From NCBI GenBank assembly GCA_941918925.1, contig OW799233.1:157814345-157878344 (forward strand): a stretch of DNA of 64,000 nucleotides. Reading direction: 5' to 3'. The notes under the pieces were generated by a model. It was given only the letters and a program-made list of their open reading frames with translations, had not been told where the DNA came from and did not search any database. The translations under genes and the position numbers were made by a program. Position 1 is the stretch's first letter, and each line of letters begins with the position of its first letter. This document shows, piece after piece, positions 44,984-57,050 of this stretch. This DNA is from Phyto melanocephala (lineage: Eukaryota > Arthropoda > Insecta > Diptera > Rhinophoridae).

Positions 44984-46020
44984 TAATTGACACAAACGAT
45001 AGAATGGAAATGCGGATTTTATTTTTAAAGAGTATGTCATCCAGATGTCTTCCGTCGAGTTGAACACACTGTTCAAAACGAAGGCTTGTGTTCTGCGCCA
45101 CATGCGGCAGTAAACTTGGTTAAATTGAGCTGATTTCTCGTCGAATGTTTTCCTTTGAAGCCACAAAAGATCGGGACTTGTCATTATTAACCTTCTCTTT
45201 GAGGTTGTTCCATAAAAAGTCATGGGAGTTAGATTGGACAACCTCGCTGGCCATCAAATGTCTTCAAAGCGACTGATCTGTTTTTGGGGGAAATTTTCCC
45301 GAAGCAAATTCATCGAAGCTCTGGCTGTATGTGTAGTCGCTCATCCTGTTGGGTCCACGTATGTGAAGAGTACGATGGATGAGCTCGCAAGTTTGGCAAA
45401 ATGAAAGTGGTCCAATTATCTCATGCGTGGATATATATACACATGCAGGGAGATACCGAAGCAGACCTATTTCATAAACGGGTCCCTTTTCGACCACCTT
45501 TATTTCCCAGAGATTACAAGGTTACCCCGATCTCACTGAGTCCAGTGCCATCCCAGGCGTTTGCTTTAGAATTTTATGACTTCTCATTGAAGACTGATGA
45601 GTATCTACCATAGCACTCATATTTAACTTGTGCCTGCCGGTGGTACTAAGTCTACTGCCAGCCATTGCTGGATATTCGCACACTACATGCGCCGCTGTCT
45701 CAGTAGTCTTAAGGCACATTCTGCAAAAATCATCCTCCACAACCTTAATCCTGTGCAGATTATATTTGAAGTTGCCGTGCCCTGCGATCAAAGCAGTTAT
45801 CCAGCTCAGAGTCCACCGCGTGGATAAGGCACAGCAAAATGTTTCCCTGGGGCAATGCAATGCTTTTTGGTGTTTCAATTCAGCGTTGCGGGCAGTAACG
45901 GCAGTTTAGCTTGTTGATGTGGCCGTTTAAATGAAAATGAGACACGTCGTTTCAAAAAATGGGATTTACAGTGCGAAATCGCTTCAATATCGTTTCACAA
46001 AAAAATAATAAATAAATTTC
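44984..46020 (-). pseudogene. mariner-like transposase split by a LINE
   Basis: Minus strand. The N-terminal side at 45905-46000 reads 'RRVSFSFKRPHQQAKLP' or, in frame, 'HFHLNGHINKLNC', the segment after the first catalytic Asp. After a LINE insert (45436-45885), the gene resumes at 45410 with 'WTQQDERLH' (second Asp, frame lost soon after), 'SNLTPMTF' where DLTP is expected (third Asp changed to Asn), and 'NLKEKVNNDKSRSFVASKEN' with 'IRREISSI'. It ends 'RFEQCVQLDGRHLDDILFKN'. It belongs to the same superfamily as 32292-33205 but is a different, older lineage. Confidence 0.65.
45436..45885 (-). mobile_element. LINE 3' fragment nested in transposase relic
   Basis: Minus strand. 'WITALIAGHGNFKYNLHRIK' and 'VVEDDFCRMCLKTTETAAHV' plus 'VCEYPAMAGSRLSTT' match the LINE at 17643-17986, and the 3' UTR matches too (GTCGAAAAGGGACCCGT; TCTGCTTCGGTATCTCCCTG; CATGTGTATATATAT). 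The last zinc-binding pair CEC is CEY. The frame is otherwise open for about 118 codons. Its ends split the mariner-like gene around it. Confidence 0.75.
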
Positions 46021-48769
46021 GTCTAAAGTTTTTTTTTATCTTTTGCCAAGAAAGCGTTTTAATATTTTGACCTAAATTAATACATGAACTTATATTTTTC
46101 AGTACAGAAAGTCCTGTTATTAGCACCACGTATATCTGCTGGGGCTGCTTTAAAAGACCCTAAAATAAAAACAAAATATTTTAATTTATTTAGTTGGAAA
46201 GTTTAAAGTTCTTTTCCCAGAAATAACTGACGCGAAATAAGTGGAGAGAAAATAAAAAAGTTAAAAAGGAAAAAATATAGATTTCGATCAAAGTATTTGA
46301 CAAAATATCGGTTTATTAAGTTTGAAAATAATGGTGTATCGATATATCGTCAATTTTTATACATTTTTGGTTTCTTAAAATATACCAATATTTCTATACA
46401 TCAATAGTTTTTACTCAACCCTCCTATGCATGCATTCATAGTACCGTCTCAGTGTTTGTTTATGGCTACAGCACATGGTTACAAGGAAAAAGCTATTGTC
46501 ACGATTGTTCTCATGTTTGCTTTTTGTGTTTTTTGCACTTTTATTTATAACAACAAATTTGTTTTAATAAGTAACAATAAGTAAATTTATAAATGGAATG
46601 GAGACACTGATCTCTGCCTACTATTTCGATCGATAACCGACTTTAAAAAACAGGCACAGGCAAAAAAAAAAAAAACGCTTGGAACTAGTCACTTAAAAAC
46701 CGTTCGAACTGGGTATCATAAACTTTTATCTACAAAATAAACGTTTTAAATAAATTTTAATTTCTTGCAGTTCTTTTCCATAAGCCCTTTTAACACACCA
46801 AAGTTTCAATTCATGCATAACCTCAATGGTTTTATGTATAGCTTTAAAGCCACTTCTTCACGTAATAAATTACAGAAGTAATAAAAAAGAAACTTTTTGC
46901 GATTATTTAATACTTTGAAGCAAATAGGGGAGTCATAAAAAACTTTTGTGTAACAGTTTTTTAAACTCAATTTGTATTTGAAAAATGCCATCAAGCTTAA
47001 AGACAAATTATTTATTATTAACCTAAGCTCTTGTTGAACTCGCAATGAATTTCTAACATCAAAGATAATTTAAGTCGACATCACGATATTCGGTGCTTCA
47101 GGAAACGTAAAATCTCACTTTCACTTTATTTGTGTTGTTTTAATAAAAAAAAAGTCTAGAAAGTATTAGTTACACAGCCTTCTTTTTACCCTTTTAACCG
47201 TAAAGCAATTAATTTCCCTTTTCTTCAAGTCTAGCATCTGTAAAAGAACGATAAAAAGTTACCGCTGAATAAACGTGAAAAAAGCAAGCCTTAACAGTTA
47301 TTTCTTTGGTTTTGCAAAAGGTGAGCATATCATCCCTTAAATTAATGAAAATAAAAGCTCTAATAATTATTCTTTTCTTTTCTTCTCGTCAAACCTTTAA
47401 TTATAATTATTTTAACACTAAATAGTAATTTAAATAGAATTTTATCACAGACTGAATCCTGTTTTATTGGTCAGCCTGCCCCCACCATAAACGAAAAGTT
47501 ATGTCCCATAATTACTTTTTATTAACTTTAACTAATTTATTTTTTTTTTTTTTTGCAAAAGGAAACTTCCATCTTCATTTCTTAAAGCTATTGTTTTTAA
47601 GGTTGTTTGAATTGCAATATTTATATCTCTTTGATGTAATTCAAATGAATTCTTTTTAGAGTGAAAATATTTTTTTTTTATCTTATTTTCAAACATGTGC
47701 TATTAAGGTGAAATTGAAGCTAATCTACGTAAGCATAAATAAAAGAGAACTTTAGCAAAATTTTTTTGCTTTAAACACTAGACATGAAATCGTCTTTTTC
47801 AACTAATTGATTTCATGTTTATCATATCGACTTCTGAGCGCGAAATGATCGTATTTTACAAAAACAAAATTTTACAGGAGAGCGTTATTATTACTTTTCA
47901 ATTCACACAGTGTTATCTCCATAACTAAAACAGTTATTGCTAAAATATTTTATCAGCAGATGGATTAATGGATGTAAAATCAATTAAAAAAAAAAAAGTT
48001 TATTTCTAAAAAAAAACGCAACATACGATAATTTCGCGCACAGGGGTCGATATTATGAAATTTATAATCAAGTTTCAATACAACACCTGTGGCTATTTAA
48101 TCCTTAAACAATTTATATTTTGTACACCCATCACTATATCTATTTGTTCGCCATTGCCTTTGCAATTATTATCTTTACTATATATGTAAGATATTGATTC
48201 TCGATGCCGATAAGTATGACTGCAGCATTTGGTACTTTTTTTATAAATAGCTGTAGTAATATTGGCCACTGACGTCAGTTGTCCTTATTCATAATAAGAA
48301 ACTACGTGTTAACTACCAATTTTCTTATTTTTATATGTAAAATCCCAGGTAAAGGCAAGATATTAGTTTATTAAATAGCATACAATTTCTTATGCAAAAT
48401 AACGAAAATTGTCTTTTAAGATCTTGCGGAAGAAATTTTTTTTGATCTAATGACGTCAACGATTTTAAAAGACCTTGTATATGTCTTTTAAGACATTTAA
48501 AATACTGAGCTAAGAGAGCAACTTTTCGAAGCTCCTACAAAGAAGAATAAGTGGGGGGTTACCCCACAATTACAATTGTAATATCATGGTCATCAAGAAG
48601 GCGATTTATGTTAATCCAATGACACATTTAAAGTGTCAACTGTGCTATGACCAGGATGACGTCAATTTGATACCTCATTCTTCCGATGTCATTTTATTGA
48701 TGACATTATTTCTATTATTGCCATTAATACATCCATCAACTATAGCTACTACGAAGCAAAGGTGAAAAG
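46021..48769. other. AT-rich; three TGACGTCA octamers, no gene seen
   Basis: Perfect TGACGTCA at 48270-48277, 48451-48458 and 48657-48664. The rest shows no recognised repeat end or coding frame. Confidence 0.4.
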
Positions 48770-48777
48770 CTACACTG

Positions 48778-49691
48778 TGGGGTGATCGACTCGGTTTTAA
48801 AACCGGTGGAAAACCCGGTTTTTTACTGTTTCAGCAGGCGGTTTTTTCCAAATGTTAATTTTTCGAATGTCGAATACACCGGTTTTTTTACTCACAGAAG
48901 CCGGTTTTTTTCATTTTTAGTTTTATGTTAATTTATCTTTGTAACCAAACGTACCATACAATATTTATTACTCAAAAAATTTTCAAAAATCAGAACATTT
49001 ATTAAATACTCTTCCATAATATTGTAAGAAATTTATTTGTTGTTTCAAAAACAAATGTAAAATAAGAAAAATAATTAGGCTTAAATATTATTTGTTTTAA
49101 ATAGAGAACAGGTATTTTATACGTTGTTGCGCTTATAATTTGCTGTGATAATCAGCTGTTCAGTTAAGTTTTTTGACCAAATTATTTTACTTTGCCAGAC
49201 TTTTTGATCTTATTTTTGAATTTCTACGAAATCTAGCGACTTGTACTAAAGACTACCCATAGCTTAACTAATATCTCTGATAACATATGACTTGTATGCT
49301 AAAAACAGTTTGGCACCCAAAGGGTCATTATTACAAATTGCCTGCAAAGTTAATGTTAGTGAAAGATAAATTTGACTACAATGAGCAGTGACTTTTAATA
49401 TTTGTCATTATTAGAACCTCCTTGTAACAAAGTTTTTTAAATAAGGGCATTTTATAATAATGCCATTGAATTTGTGTCAACATCAAATGCAATTAAACCA
49501 TAAAACAAACTAGTTTATACCTACAGATGTATCTCTGTTATGGGTATAAGAAAGAATTATATTTTATGTATTCGACCGGTTAACCGATTTTTTCCAAATT
49601 TTCAAAAAAGCAATCGGTTTTTTCTTTAATTCTAAATTTCAAACTATTTGAAAACCGGTTTCTTCAAAATGTCGAATAATCGATCACCCTA
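48778..49691. mobile_element. hAT-like element, 914 bp, 8-bp TSD
   Basis: The 8-bp target duplication CTACACTG lies at 48770-48777 and 49692-49699. Ends are TGGGGTGATCGA and, inverted, TAGGGTGATCGA. CCGGTTTTT/AAAACCGG boxes repeat near both ends as subterminal motifs. No transposase. The 8-bp duplication and subterminal repeats indicate hAT. A terminal fragment of the same family is at 3309. Confidence 0.85.
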
Positions 49692-49699
49692 CTACACTG

Positions 49700-51069
49700 G
49701 TTCAAAAACAATGATTTTAGCCATAACATTGAAGTCAAGTTACGGGCTCTAATGAGGTCTACCTAGAGTATTAAATATAAAATTGAATTTTGAATGTCAC
49801 TGAAATTGACTTATAGGCTTCTGAGGTATGGAGTATGAAAATAACAATAAGGGTTTTTGAACATAAATAGTGGGGTTCCACTGTTATAGAAGTTTAGTTA
49901 CAATGAAAAGTTGAATTATTAAACATGGTGGTCGAATGCGTTTTTTGGAAATAAAGCTTCTGAAACTTTAATTGAGCAGCAATTTTATACAAGTTTAATG
50001 TTCCACATTGAAGGTCGCAAGCGACTCAGAACACTATTTTTTTGTGTGTTAAGAAATTTTTCAGCTTACGGAACACCATTTGAACAGGGAGTTTTTATAA
50101 CAGAATGGCAGAGTCACTTGCAATCATCAAGACTTTAGATGTTGATTTCTGCTTTTCATTAAGATTTTAGGGTTGTTCAATTGGACGGTTTCAGTAGGGT
50201 TAAAATCAAAATAAAAGGTAGCCGCTTTTGCTAAGAGATACCTTTTGTTTGGATTTTCTATAAAGAAATTATTTAAAATTAAAAAGCTAGATCAAAATGA
50301 AAACCACTTCGTCACTTATTATACACAACCCGTAGTACAGAATAACCCAAAAAGGCCTGCCTTACCCGATTGAGTAGTTTGTGCAGGAATAAATTTTATT
50401 TATTTTTTTATACTCAGAAAAGGTTTTAAATATTAAATATGGAAATCTTTGCACTAATAAATCAATGCTTAACTTTTTAAAATTGTCCTATAACTGTTAA
50501 ACATTTACTGCCGTATTTATAAAAAGTATTTTTGGTTTACTGAATGCTTATTTGACAAATTTCTGTACAACATCTGTCAAATAATCCTTTAATAAACCTT
50601 AACAATTTTTTATGAATACGGCATTTAAATTTATAAAGTTAGTTATCTTGGTATATTCGGTCTATTGAGTCGTTTTTTTTAACTTTTGCTTTCTTCCATC
50701 TCATTTTTTGAGCATTTAGATATCAGTTATATTTAAGGATAATTTACTGTACAAAATTAGAAAAATGTTTTCATATTCAACTAAGATGTAAGCAAACAAT
50801 GTAGATTAAATGATTATCGGTATGTGTGTATGAGCGTGCGTCACATACTTGCATTATAACAACATTATGTGTGGACGTTCTGAAAATATATTTTATGTAA
50901 TTGCTGGAAGGTATTTAAGACTCATTGCATTGTCCAAAAAATTCTTTCATTTCTTATACAAACAAATTTAGTTATTTCACACGAGGAATTGGAAAAAAAA
51001 TTTATCAGCTCCTGCTTTAAATTTTGTACAAAATAAAATGTCGCTTGAATGTTGACAGAAACATTTCAT
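49700..51069. other. AT-rich, no gene seen
   Basis: No repeat end or coding frame recognised. Confidence 0.4.
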
Positions 51070-51468
51070 ATCGTCGGCTTAATATGCAAACCTGCGAAGT
51101 TCACTTTTAAGGTAAATTGAGATTTTGATGTCACGTGCTAGAGAAAGATACGCCTCGTCTTGAAGTGTGTAAAAAGATTTGATAAGAAAAACTGCTAAAT
51201 CCTCTCACAGAAAAAGTTGTGTAAGAGAAACTGATAAATCGAGTACATTATTAGTTCAGTGTTTATTACTAACTCCAATTTCTTTTTTTTTTTTTGTTGC
51301 CTTTTTATTTTTGTAGATTGTAGTCATACAAGAAGAATACTATAAAATAAGCCAACTATCTTTTTGGTTTTCCTCTCAAACTACAAATATGAAATATAAG
51401 AAGCTTTTTGCCTCTCCTGTAAAATTTGTTAAAAGGGAGTTAGCAGGTTTGCATATTAAGCCGACGAT
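51070..51468. repeat. 26-bp perfect inverted repeat pair
   Basis: ATCGTCGGCTTAATATGCAA then ACCTGC at 51070-51095 is exactly inverted at 51443-51468; 347 bp separate the arms. There is no clear target duplication. Confidence 0.7.
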
Positions 51469-51484
51469 TTGTTATTTTTTCTTT

Positions 51485-51675
51485 ATAAACAGAGTACTGA
51501 TTAGGCAACACTATTCCAAAAGTATTTCTTACGAATTTTTTTATAGGGAGTTTGAAAATCGTTCGCATGAAATAGTGAACAGAATATCAGGGTTTGCTGA
51601 AAATTTAAGTAGACTTAAACCTTTTTTTTTTAATTTTTTAAAGAAAAAAGTGACCCTTACGGTCACTTTCTAATG
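51485..51675 (+). repeat. dispersed repeat, unassigned
   Basis: CTGATTAGGCAACACTATTC, AAGTATTTCTTACGAATTTT and GAGTTTGAAAATCGTTCGCA are related to the inverse of 21338-21440. It ends in the small hairpin AGTGACCCTTACGGTCACT. The 94-codon frame across it (51389-51673) is probably not a gene. Confidence 0.5.
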
Positions 51676-53019
51676 GAGTCGCTACAACACACTGGAAACA
51701 TTCGTGTTAATAAAAAATGATTAAGGGATAAATTTCTTAATCAAATATGAAGTGCGTTGCTGTGAAGAAAAGAATAGAAAATGTATTAAAAATTATTTTT
51801 TTTTAATTTTAAACAATCTCCGCATTTCTCGCCACACATTTTTTGTATAGTTCCACAACATTTATGTTTTTGCAAAGATTGAAGTTAATGTACTTAGGCA
51901 CATGTGTATAACAAAAGACTTAATAAAACAAAAACATTCTTGAATATTTTTTTTTTTATTACACTGGATCGTCAATCATTTTTCAAACATTTCATTTTCA
52001 ATTACCAGTTGTTTCCTTTGACTGCTTAAATCTCATCTAATCGACCCTTCAAAAAAAAAAATTAAATAAAACGAAAAGGACATTTAGTTGACCCATATAC
52101 CAAAAACACTTGCAGAAATCTAAGCAATAAAAACTTATAAAAGATTAGGAAAAAAACGAATGCTTGAGTGGCAAGCGACACATGTACTCGTATAAGTTGC
52201 ATGGCTTAGAATCAAATGCAGCTTGTTATTTGGTAATGACACCCATTCCTTTTGTCAGTTTTGCCGTCAATATTTGCAAACGATTTTTTCCTTCTTCTAT
52301 TAATGTTTTCTGTAAACATGTTTCTTGTGTATTTGAATAGATAAAATAGCAGCCAATTGTTTGCATTCATTCATTTATTCATTCTATTCTTTTTAGTTGT
52401 ATAATTTTACGTTTGTTTTATGACCCTCTATTCGATCGATATTGTTTTTGGATTTCACAACGAAAAAGTTTCAATACGGGTGTTAAATATGTAGTAGTGT
52501 ATGGTGTATATACGTGTGTTTTATGTCAGTTATATGTTTTTAGTACAAAGCCCTTTTATACAAGTTTTCATGCCATCATTAAATCATTCATTCGTTCATT
52601 CATTTCTAAGCATTCCTGTTATCGCAACATCTATCAATCACAGAAAAGTGATACGTATCTAAGATACGCGTATTACAATGAAATGATTAACAGAAGTTGT
52701 TGTTGTAAATATAAAGGGTGCTTGGAATAGTGGATAATAGTATTAGTACTATATTAATTAAAGCAAAACTGAAATTAACGGGTGACAAACTAATTATAAT
52801 TTGACCTGTAACCACTGTGATTGGAATGCGACATAATTTATGTTATAAAGATTTTTGTGTTCAATGTTGAAATATATTTTTAATTTTGTTTAAAATTGCT
52901 GTCTTAAGATTAACATTTTTTTTTAGCAGTATTAATAAATGTCATCGATATTGTATAAAATCCTAATACTATGTTCACACACGTGCCTTAACTGTCAATT
53001 TATAATATTCTCGCAATTA
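51676..53019. other. AT-rich, no gene seen
   Basis: A 105-codon frame at 52413 is Tyr/Phe/Ser-rich and AT-driven; not supported. Confidence 0.4.
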
Positions 53020-54482
53020 AAGGCCTTTATTGAGCTCAATTTACCATACTAAAAATTACTTATAAATTGAGCTATATATACTTGATTGTTTCACTTATTG
53101 TCTAAAACTCGAAATGCAACTCTTGAGAAGTATGTTCAGTGAGAAGAAAGTTCTATAAGTGGCATTTCTAATGTCAAACAAATTAATATAGAAAAAACAA
53201 AATTTAAGAAAATGGAAAATGTTTGATGAAAATTTAATAAAAATGTTTAAATAAATTCAAATACATATTTATATCTATATATATAAAAGTGAAACTCTGT
53301 GTGTGTGTGTGTGTGTTAGCTATAGACTCCGAAACTGTAAAACCGATCGTGCTCAAACTTTGGTAAGTTGTTGTACACATACCAGGGAGTGTTTATGGGT
53401 GGAAAAAAGTGGGCGGGGCCACGCCAATAAAAAATTTTCAATTTTGAGGTACTTGCGCTAGACGGATTTTTCTGAAACCTTTCACACATATTGGGCTGTC
53501 ATGACTTCATAATTTCGTGATTGGAAAAGTGGGCAGGGCCACGCCCATAAAAAAAAGTTATAAGTTTGAGGTACTTGCACTTGACCGATTTTTCTAAAAC
53601 ATTGCAAACACACTTAGCTGTCATGACTTTACAATTTCGTGATTAGAAAAGTGGGCAGTGCCACGCCCATAAAAAAAAGTTATCATTTTGAGGTACTTGC
53701 ACTGGACCGATGTTTCTGAAACTTTGCACACATATTGAGCTGTTATGACTTTACAATTTCGTTATTAGAAAAGTGGGCAGGGCCACGCCCATAAAAAAAT
53801 TATAATTTTTAGGTTTTTGCACTTGATATTCAATAAAAATTCAGAATGCAAATTGATTCATTAAGGGGCGTAGCAACGCGCGCCGGGTTTGGCTAGTACT
53901 ATATAAATATAATTGTAAATATATTTTATGAACAGGAAAAAACTGAAGAGAAGGCATTATTGGATTTAGTATAAATACATCGTATTATTACAGATATCAA
54001 ATGCTAATTGAGTAAGATAAATTGAGTATGTGCAAACACTTATTTTAATTGCTCAATTAACACTAAATTGAAACAATTAAAAATATCTGACTGAACAGGG
54101 TATAAAGCTCAATTTAGCTGAATTTAACATACTAAAAATAACTCGAAATGCAACTCTTTTCAGGAGTATGAAAAGTATGTTCAGTGAGAAGAAAATTCTA
54201 TAGGTGACATTCCTAATGTCAAACAAATAAATAAACAAAATTAAAAGTAAAAAAATGGCAGGCGAAGTTGTTAAGTGTAGTAAAATGTTTAAATAAATTA
54301 ATATAAGTAAGTAATATAAATATAATTGAAAATATCTTTTATGAACAGGAAGAAAGAGGCTACCATGGACTGAGGTCAGAGAAATGCTAATGGAGTAAGA
54401 TAAATTGAGTATGTGTGAACACTTATTTTAACTGCTCAATCGACATTAAATTGAAACAATTACAAATTTCTGTCTAAAGAAG
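53020..54482 (+). repeat. tandem duplication (~390-bp units), first unit split by Helitron
   Basis: Unit 1 is 53020-53273 plus 53897-54095 and unit 2 about 54096-54482. Shared segments include CTCGAAATGCAACTCTT, GTATGTTCAGTGAGAAGAAA, CTAATGTCAAACAAA, TATAAATATAATTG, TTTTATGAACAGGAA, GAGTAAGATAAATTGAGTAT and TTAAATTGAAACAATTA. Unit 2 has no Helitron and therefore serves as the empty site. Confidence 0.8.
53274..53896 (+). mobile_element. Helitron-like element, 623 bp, complete
   Basis: It begins TCTATATATATAAAAGTGAA and ends CGCGCCGGGTTTGGCTAG, between A (53273) and T (53897). A (GT)n lies at 53298-53316. Four 120-122-bp units start at GTGGGC(A/G)G(G/T)GCCACGCC (53409, 53529, 53651, 53773). 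No Rep/helicase gene. Compared with unit 2 of the surrounding duplication, the insertion is clean. Confidence 0.85.
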
Positions 54483-56513
54483 GTACTACGGTCAAAGTAT
54501 TGCATTTTTTTTTTTGTTATTATTTTGAAGTGTAAAGTAAAAAAGTGTAAAATATGATTAAGAAGTCACCAAAACAGTCGACAAATGTGGTGACTTGATT
54601 ATATTTTGACAATTTAAGTTTTTTTCGAAATTAAGTTCGAATTTTGCGAACATGAAAAAAATGTTTTAATATTACTTTGTGATTAAAACTACGTAAAAAT
54701 ATTATGAAAATTAAAATTTTGTTTTTTTTTAATTAAAGTACGAACTTAAAAAATGAACTTAATTAAGAAAAATATATATAAATCTCATATAGTGCAATTT
54801 TAATAATTTAAGCAAAATAATTCAATATCAATCATCCAGTTCGAAATAGTTAATAAAGTTTTTCTGCAATTTTATTTTTTTTAAATGTTTTTTTTTTTAA
54901 GTTGAAAATTGTTTTCGTTGTTGTTTTTATCTATCCATACATACACATGCACACGCTATATACATGCAAACATACATACATATGTATTTACATATCATAC
55001 TCTATTGTTTTATACAAAATCTTTTTAATAAAAATTTTAATAAATAAATTTTTTAAGTTCTCTTCCTGCTGTTTGTAAATTTTCATAAATTTCTAAAATT
55101 TGTTTGCTTGTGTATGCCAACTGTGTTCGTCAATTGTTTAATACAACATTTAACACTAAGGGAAATACTTTTGTCTTTAATTACAAAATTCCACCATATG
55201 CTGGTATTGATTTACGAAAAAATTATAAAAAAAGACCAACAAAAAGAAAAGTCACTTACAAACATACAAACGTATGTATGTACATTCAGACATACTTACA
55301 TACTTATTAACAAAAGTAAGACAAATAATAAATTTAAAAATTCGTGTTGTTGCTATTTTTATCTCATGGCTATTTGGTTTTATTTCCTTTGCTTTTGCTT
55401 TTTCTTTTTTCTTTTTTTTTTTTCATTATACATTTGCTTTTTGCATTTGGTTATAAAATAAATTGTTTACCTTGTTTTTAGTGTTATTAGTTTCTTTCGC
55501 TTTTTTTTCACTCTCTCTGTGTTTGTTCCTTTTATTATTTTGTTTCCTTTACTTTTTTCCTGAACATATGTTTACGATTTTTTTCTTTCTTCGTTTTATG
55601 GCTTTTTCATTTAATAGAACGTGTTTGTGTGTATGTTTGCGATGTTTGGTTAAACTTTAGTGGTGCTGTTTTTTTATTTTTTTTTAAATATAATTTCCAA
55701 TAAACACTAATACACAGAGAAGTCCAAGAAAGTAGCCCTGCAGTTCTGATGATTTCAAAATGCAGGTTATTTTTTAAGCGAATTTAATAATATTCAGCTC
55801 GTATTAATAGAAAGTCAAAGTATTATTACATCAAGTTCTCTAAGATTACTTAGTGTCAGTTACGAAAACCAATTTACTTTCTATTGTAAAGTATAATACT
55901 TTAAAATTCCATACTCTTATTAATTGAAGTAATTTTACTGAAACAGCATTGTGCTAAAAAAATTTTTTCAAAAACCTAATGGGTAACGCAGACGTTCTTG
56001 TGCATGTGTTTATGTTGTAGGTTGTAACAAGTCCATTGTTATAACACATGTTACAAGTGCAAGACCTGCCAAAGAATTGTTATACTCGCGAATAAAAAAT
56101 CTACTGTGTGCAACAGAAACTTTGAATGGCTTAAACTGTCTATTCATGTATATAGTACATATTTCTTTATTTATATTTTTGAGAGCTTGTTTTATTGTCA
56201 TTGTGTAATTTCTTTACAACACTTGAAATGAAAACATTTGGGAAAAAACTTGGTAACACATTTCAAAATGTGGTGGTTGCTAATAACGAATTGATTATTT
56301 GATTTTTATGAAATGATATTAACATTTAAAACTGGTGAGATTCTTTAAAAGTTAATGTTTAAAATAAATACAAAATTAAAAATTTTAATGAAAGAAATTA
56401 ACATTGCTGATGTATTTTTAACTCAGCTCATAGTTAAACATAGAAAAAAAAATGTTAAACTTTCAATGCACAGTGGTCCATTCTGTAAAATAGTGGTAAT
56501 CGAAATGTAGCTC
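54483..56513. other. AT-rich, no gene seen
   Basis: A segment near 54615-54720 (TTCGAA…AAGTTCGAATTTT … AAACTACGTAAAAA) resembles 57560-57640. T-rich runs at 55390-55680 create several spurious frames. Confidence 0.4.
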
Positions 56514-56517
56514 TTAA

Positions 56518-57046
56518 CCCTCCGTCATGCACATGTTTCGATAGTTACATACGTAGCACATGTGTCTGGCCAGATACACTATGTGTTTCAATACATTTAT
56601 TTTATAAAATATGCTATTTTTATGATAATATTACATTGTTTTATTGTTATCACGCCAGGCATTTTTTTTGTTCTAAGCACACGCTAAACCACATACTAAG
56701 GAAAAAAAAATTTATGAGAAATAAGACAAGAATAATTTTATTTTTGTGTTAAATTTCAATCAAAAAGTTATTATAAAGTTCTGACAAATAAAGTACACTT
56801 TTCTTCATAGAAAATATGGCAGTATCTAGCCAGACTCATGTCCTACTTATATGATGTGTAGATGACAAAATCCACATACATTTTTTTGTTATTTTTTTTA
56901 TGTTAAGGTATTTTTTCATTAAACGAGAGCTAACAATATTTTTAGAGGATACCTGGAGACTCAAAACCGTAACCAAATTAGAAATATATTTAAATCACAG
57001 TTCAATTCAAAAAATGTCTTGCCAGATACATTTGCATGACAGAGGG
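56518..57046. mobile_element. piggyBac-like MITE, 529 bp, TTAA-flanked
   Basis: TTAA lies at 56514-56517 and 57047-57050. Ends are CCCTCCGTCATGCACATGT and, inverted, CCCTCTGTCATGCAAATGT. Near-palindromic motifs GTGTCTGGCCAGATACAC (56563-56580) and GTCTTGCCAGATACA (57015-57029) lie near each end. No transposase. The termini resemble those of the 5123-6864 element in form (TTAA-CCCT…) but not in sequence beyond that. Confidence 0.8.
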
Positions 57047-57050
57047 TTAA

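Noticed and set aside
51389..51673. 94-codon plus-strand frame
   Set aside because: It overlaps a dispersed repeat and one arm of an inverted repeat; no protein motif recognised.
52413..52730. 105-codon plus-strand frame
   Set aside because: Residues follow AT-rich composition and repeated TTCATTCATT sequence; no domain recognised.
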